Assembly (NCBI RefSeq): GCF_016908595.1
Contig: NZ_JAFBEC010000002.1
Span: 310,001-374,000 of the forward strand
Length of the DNA stretch: 64,000 nucleotides
Source of the DNA: Geomicrobium sediminis
Lineage (GTDB): Bacteria > Bacillota > Bacilli > Bacillales > Marinococcaceae
Direction: 5' to 3'
This document shows, one piece after another, positions 63,520 through 64,000 of this stretch. The translations under genes and the position numbers were made by a program. The notes under the pieces were generated by a model. It ran no database searches and was not told the origin of the DNA. It worked only from the letters and a program-made list of their open reading frames with translations. Every line of letters begins with the position of its first letter. Position 1 is the first letter of the stretch.

Positions 63520-63553
63520 GAAAAGCCAGCACAAATGTGCTGGCTTTCTTTTG
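63520..63553. terminator. Bidirectional terminator between ytzE and the pseudouridine synthase gene
   Basis: AAAAGCCAGCACA and TGTGCTGGCTTT flank AA, followed by CTTTTG. Confidence 0.88.
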
Positions 63554-63554
63554 T

Positions 63555-64000
63555 TTACTTCAGTTGGTCAATCTCTTCTGTTGTGAGCTCACGGTATTCG
63601 CCTGCAGCTAGATGATCATCTAACGAAAGCGAACCAATTCTGACACGCTTTAGACGCTCAACCTTATGACCGATCGCTCCAAACATTCGTTTTACTTGAT
63701 GATACTTACCTTCAGTAATCGTAATATGCAACGTATAATCTGGATGATTGCTCGTTGTAATTTTTGCTGGTTTTGTATGACTCCCGTCTTTTAACTTAAG
63801 TCCATCTTCAATTCGGAGAAGATCTTCTTTAATCGGCAAGGCGTCTAGTCCAACGGCATATTCTTTTTCGACGTCATGTTTTGGCGACGTTAGACGATGA
63901 GCAAAATCCCCATCGCTCGTTAAAAGAAGAAGCCCTTCCGTATCTTTGTCTAGACGACCAACAGGAAAGAGTTGCTCACGTAAGTCGACATGTAAATCAT
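63555..64000 (-). CDS. ytzG: rRNA pseudouridine synthase, RsuA/RluB family (5' end outside window)
   Basis: The reading frame stays open to the window edge, so only the C-terminal part is here (148 codons). The catalytic motif VGRLDKDTEGLLLLTSDGD (Asp in RLDKDTEG) lies at about 63905-63965, followed by TSPKHDVEKEY and, later, TITEGKYHQVKRMFGAIGHKVERLKRVRIG, all hallmarks of RsuA-type synthases. An internal TTG at 63839 is not the true start. Modifies a uridine in rRNA. Confidence 0.94.
   Translation of the reverse strand, partial: DLHVDLREQLFPVGRLDKDTEGLLLLTSDGDFAHRLTSPKHDVEKEYAVGLDALPIKEDLLRIEDGLKLKDGSHTKPAKITTSNHPDYTLHITITEGKYHQVKRMFGAIGHKVERLKRVRIGSLSLDDHLAAGEYRELTTEEIDQLK

Overview
The window reads as chromosomal DNA of a low-to-mid GC, endospore-forming Bacillaceae bacterium. 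Most gene content and order matches the ytkL-argGH-ytxK-tpx-ytfIJ-sppA-thiI-nifZ-ezrA-hisJ-rpsD-tyrS-acsA-acuABC-motPS-ccpA-aroA-ytxHJG-murC-sftA-ytpPQR-ytoPQ-trmB-ytzE region of Bacillus subtilis, which is recalled from knowledge and not searched. A MotP/MotS-type (sodium-class) stator, a sporulation protein of the YtfJ type and a strongly acidic tail on the class A PBP fit a salt-tolerant or alkaliphilic relative; that lifestyle is an inference.

Layout. 1-6.8 kb: end of a membrane-protein gene, ytkL, alanine dehydrogenase, a small secreted protein that seems to lack a standard start codon, an SDR, a universal stress protein and the argGH operon. 6.85-7.39 kb: a 0.55-kb gene-free stretch with the argG control region and a long imperfect hairpin element. 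7.4-13.8 kb: EcsC-like protein, YtxK methylase, a divergent thymidine-kinase-like gene with two orphan genes, tpx, ytfJ/ytfI, yteJ. 13.8-22.9 kb: sppA, an amidohydrolase, the thiI-nifZ thio-modification pair, ezrA, hisJ, yttP and a free-methionine-sulfoxide reductase. 22.95-29.7 kb: an accessory block (TetR regulator with a twin-palindrome operator, ABC exporter, flavoprotein monooxygenase-like enzyme, PRC-barrel protein, deoC) placed between ytsP and rpsD. 29.7-34.4 kb: rpsD with a long leader, an aldo/keto reductase, a tandem-duplicated carboxymuconolactone-decarboxylase-type protein and tyrS behind a T-box. 34.4-46.1 kb: class A PBP, the acetate-use block acsA/acuABC, motPS, ccpA, a small membrane protein and DAHP synthase/chorismate mutase. 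46.2-59.2 kb: ytxJHG, murC, a nicotinate phosphoribosyltransferase, the DNA translocase sftA, ytpRQP, ytoQ/ytoP, ytzB, trmB, ytmP. 59.4-64 kb: a thpR-lrgAB-NERD-type operon, cysK, ytzE behind a structured leader, and a truncated rRNA pseudouridine synthase.

Several modules work together. AcsA makes acetyl-CoA from acetate and AcuA/AcuC would acetylate and deacetylate it. ThiI and NifZ form a sulfur relay for tRNA s4U. YtfI/YtfJ, EzrA, SftA, MurC and the PBP serve envelope, division and sporulation. CcpA sits next to two near-consensus cre sites.

The points most worth a second look are a structured, apparently undescribed leader RNA before ytzE; a signal-peptide gene whose best start is AUC; a hairpin that bridges the argG Shine-Dalgarno sequence to its start codon; the twin operator of the ABC-exporter island; a palindromic terminator that encodes the C-termini of both converging genes (acuC and motS); the hairpin element before argG; and the internal duplication in the AhpD-like protein. 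No complete, clearly novel multi-gene system was recognised. No tRNA, rRNA, IS element or CRISPR array was seen.
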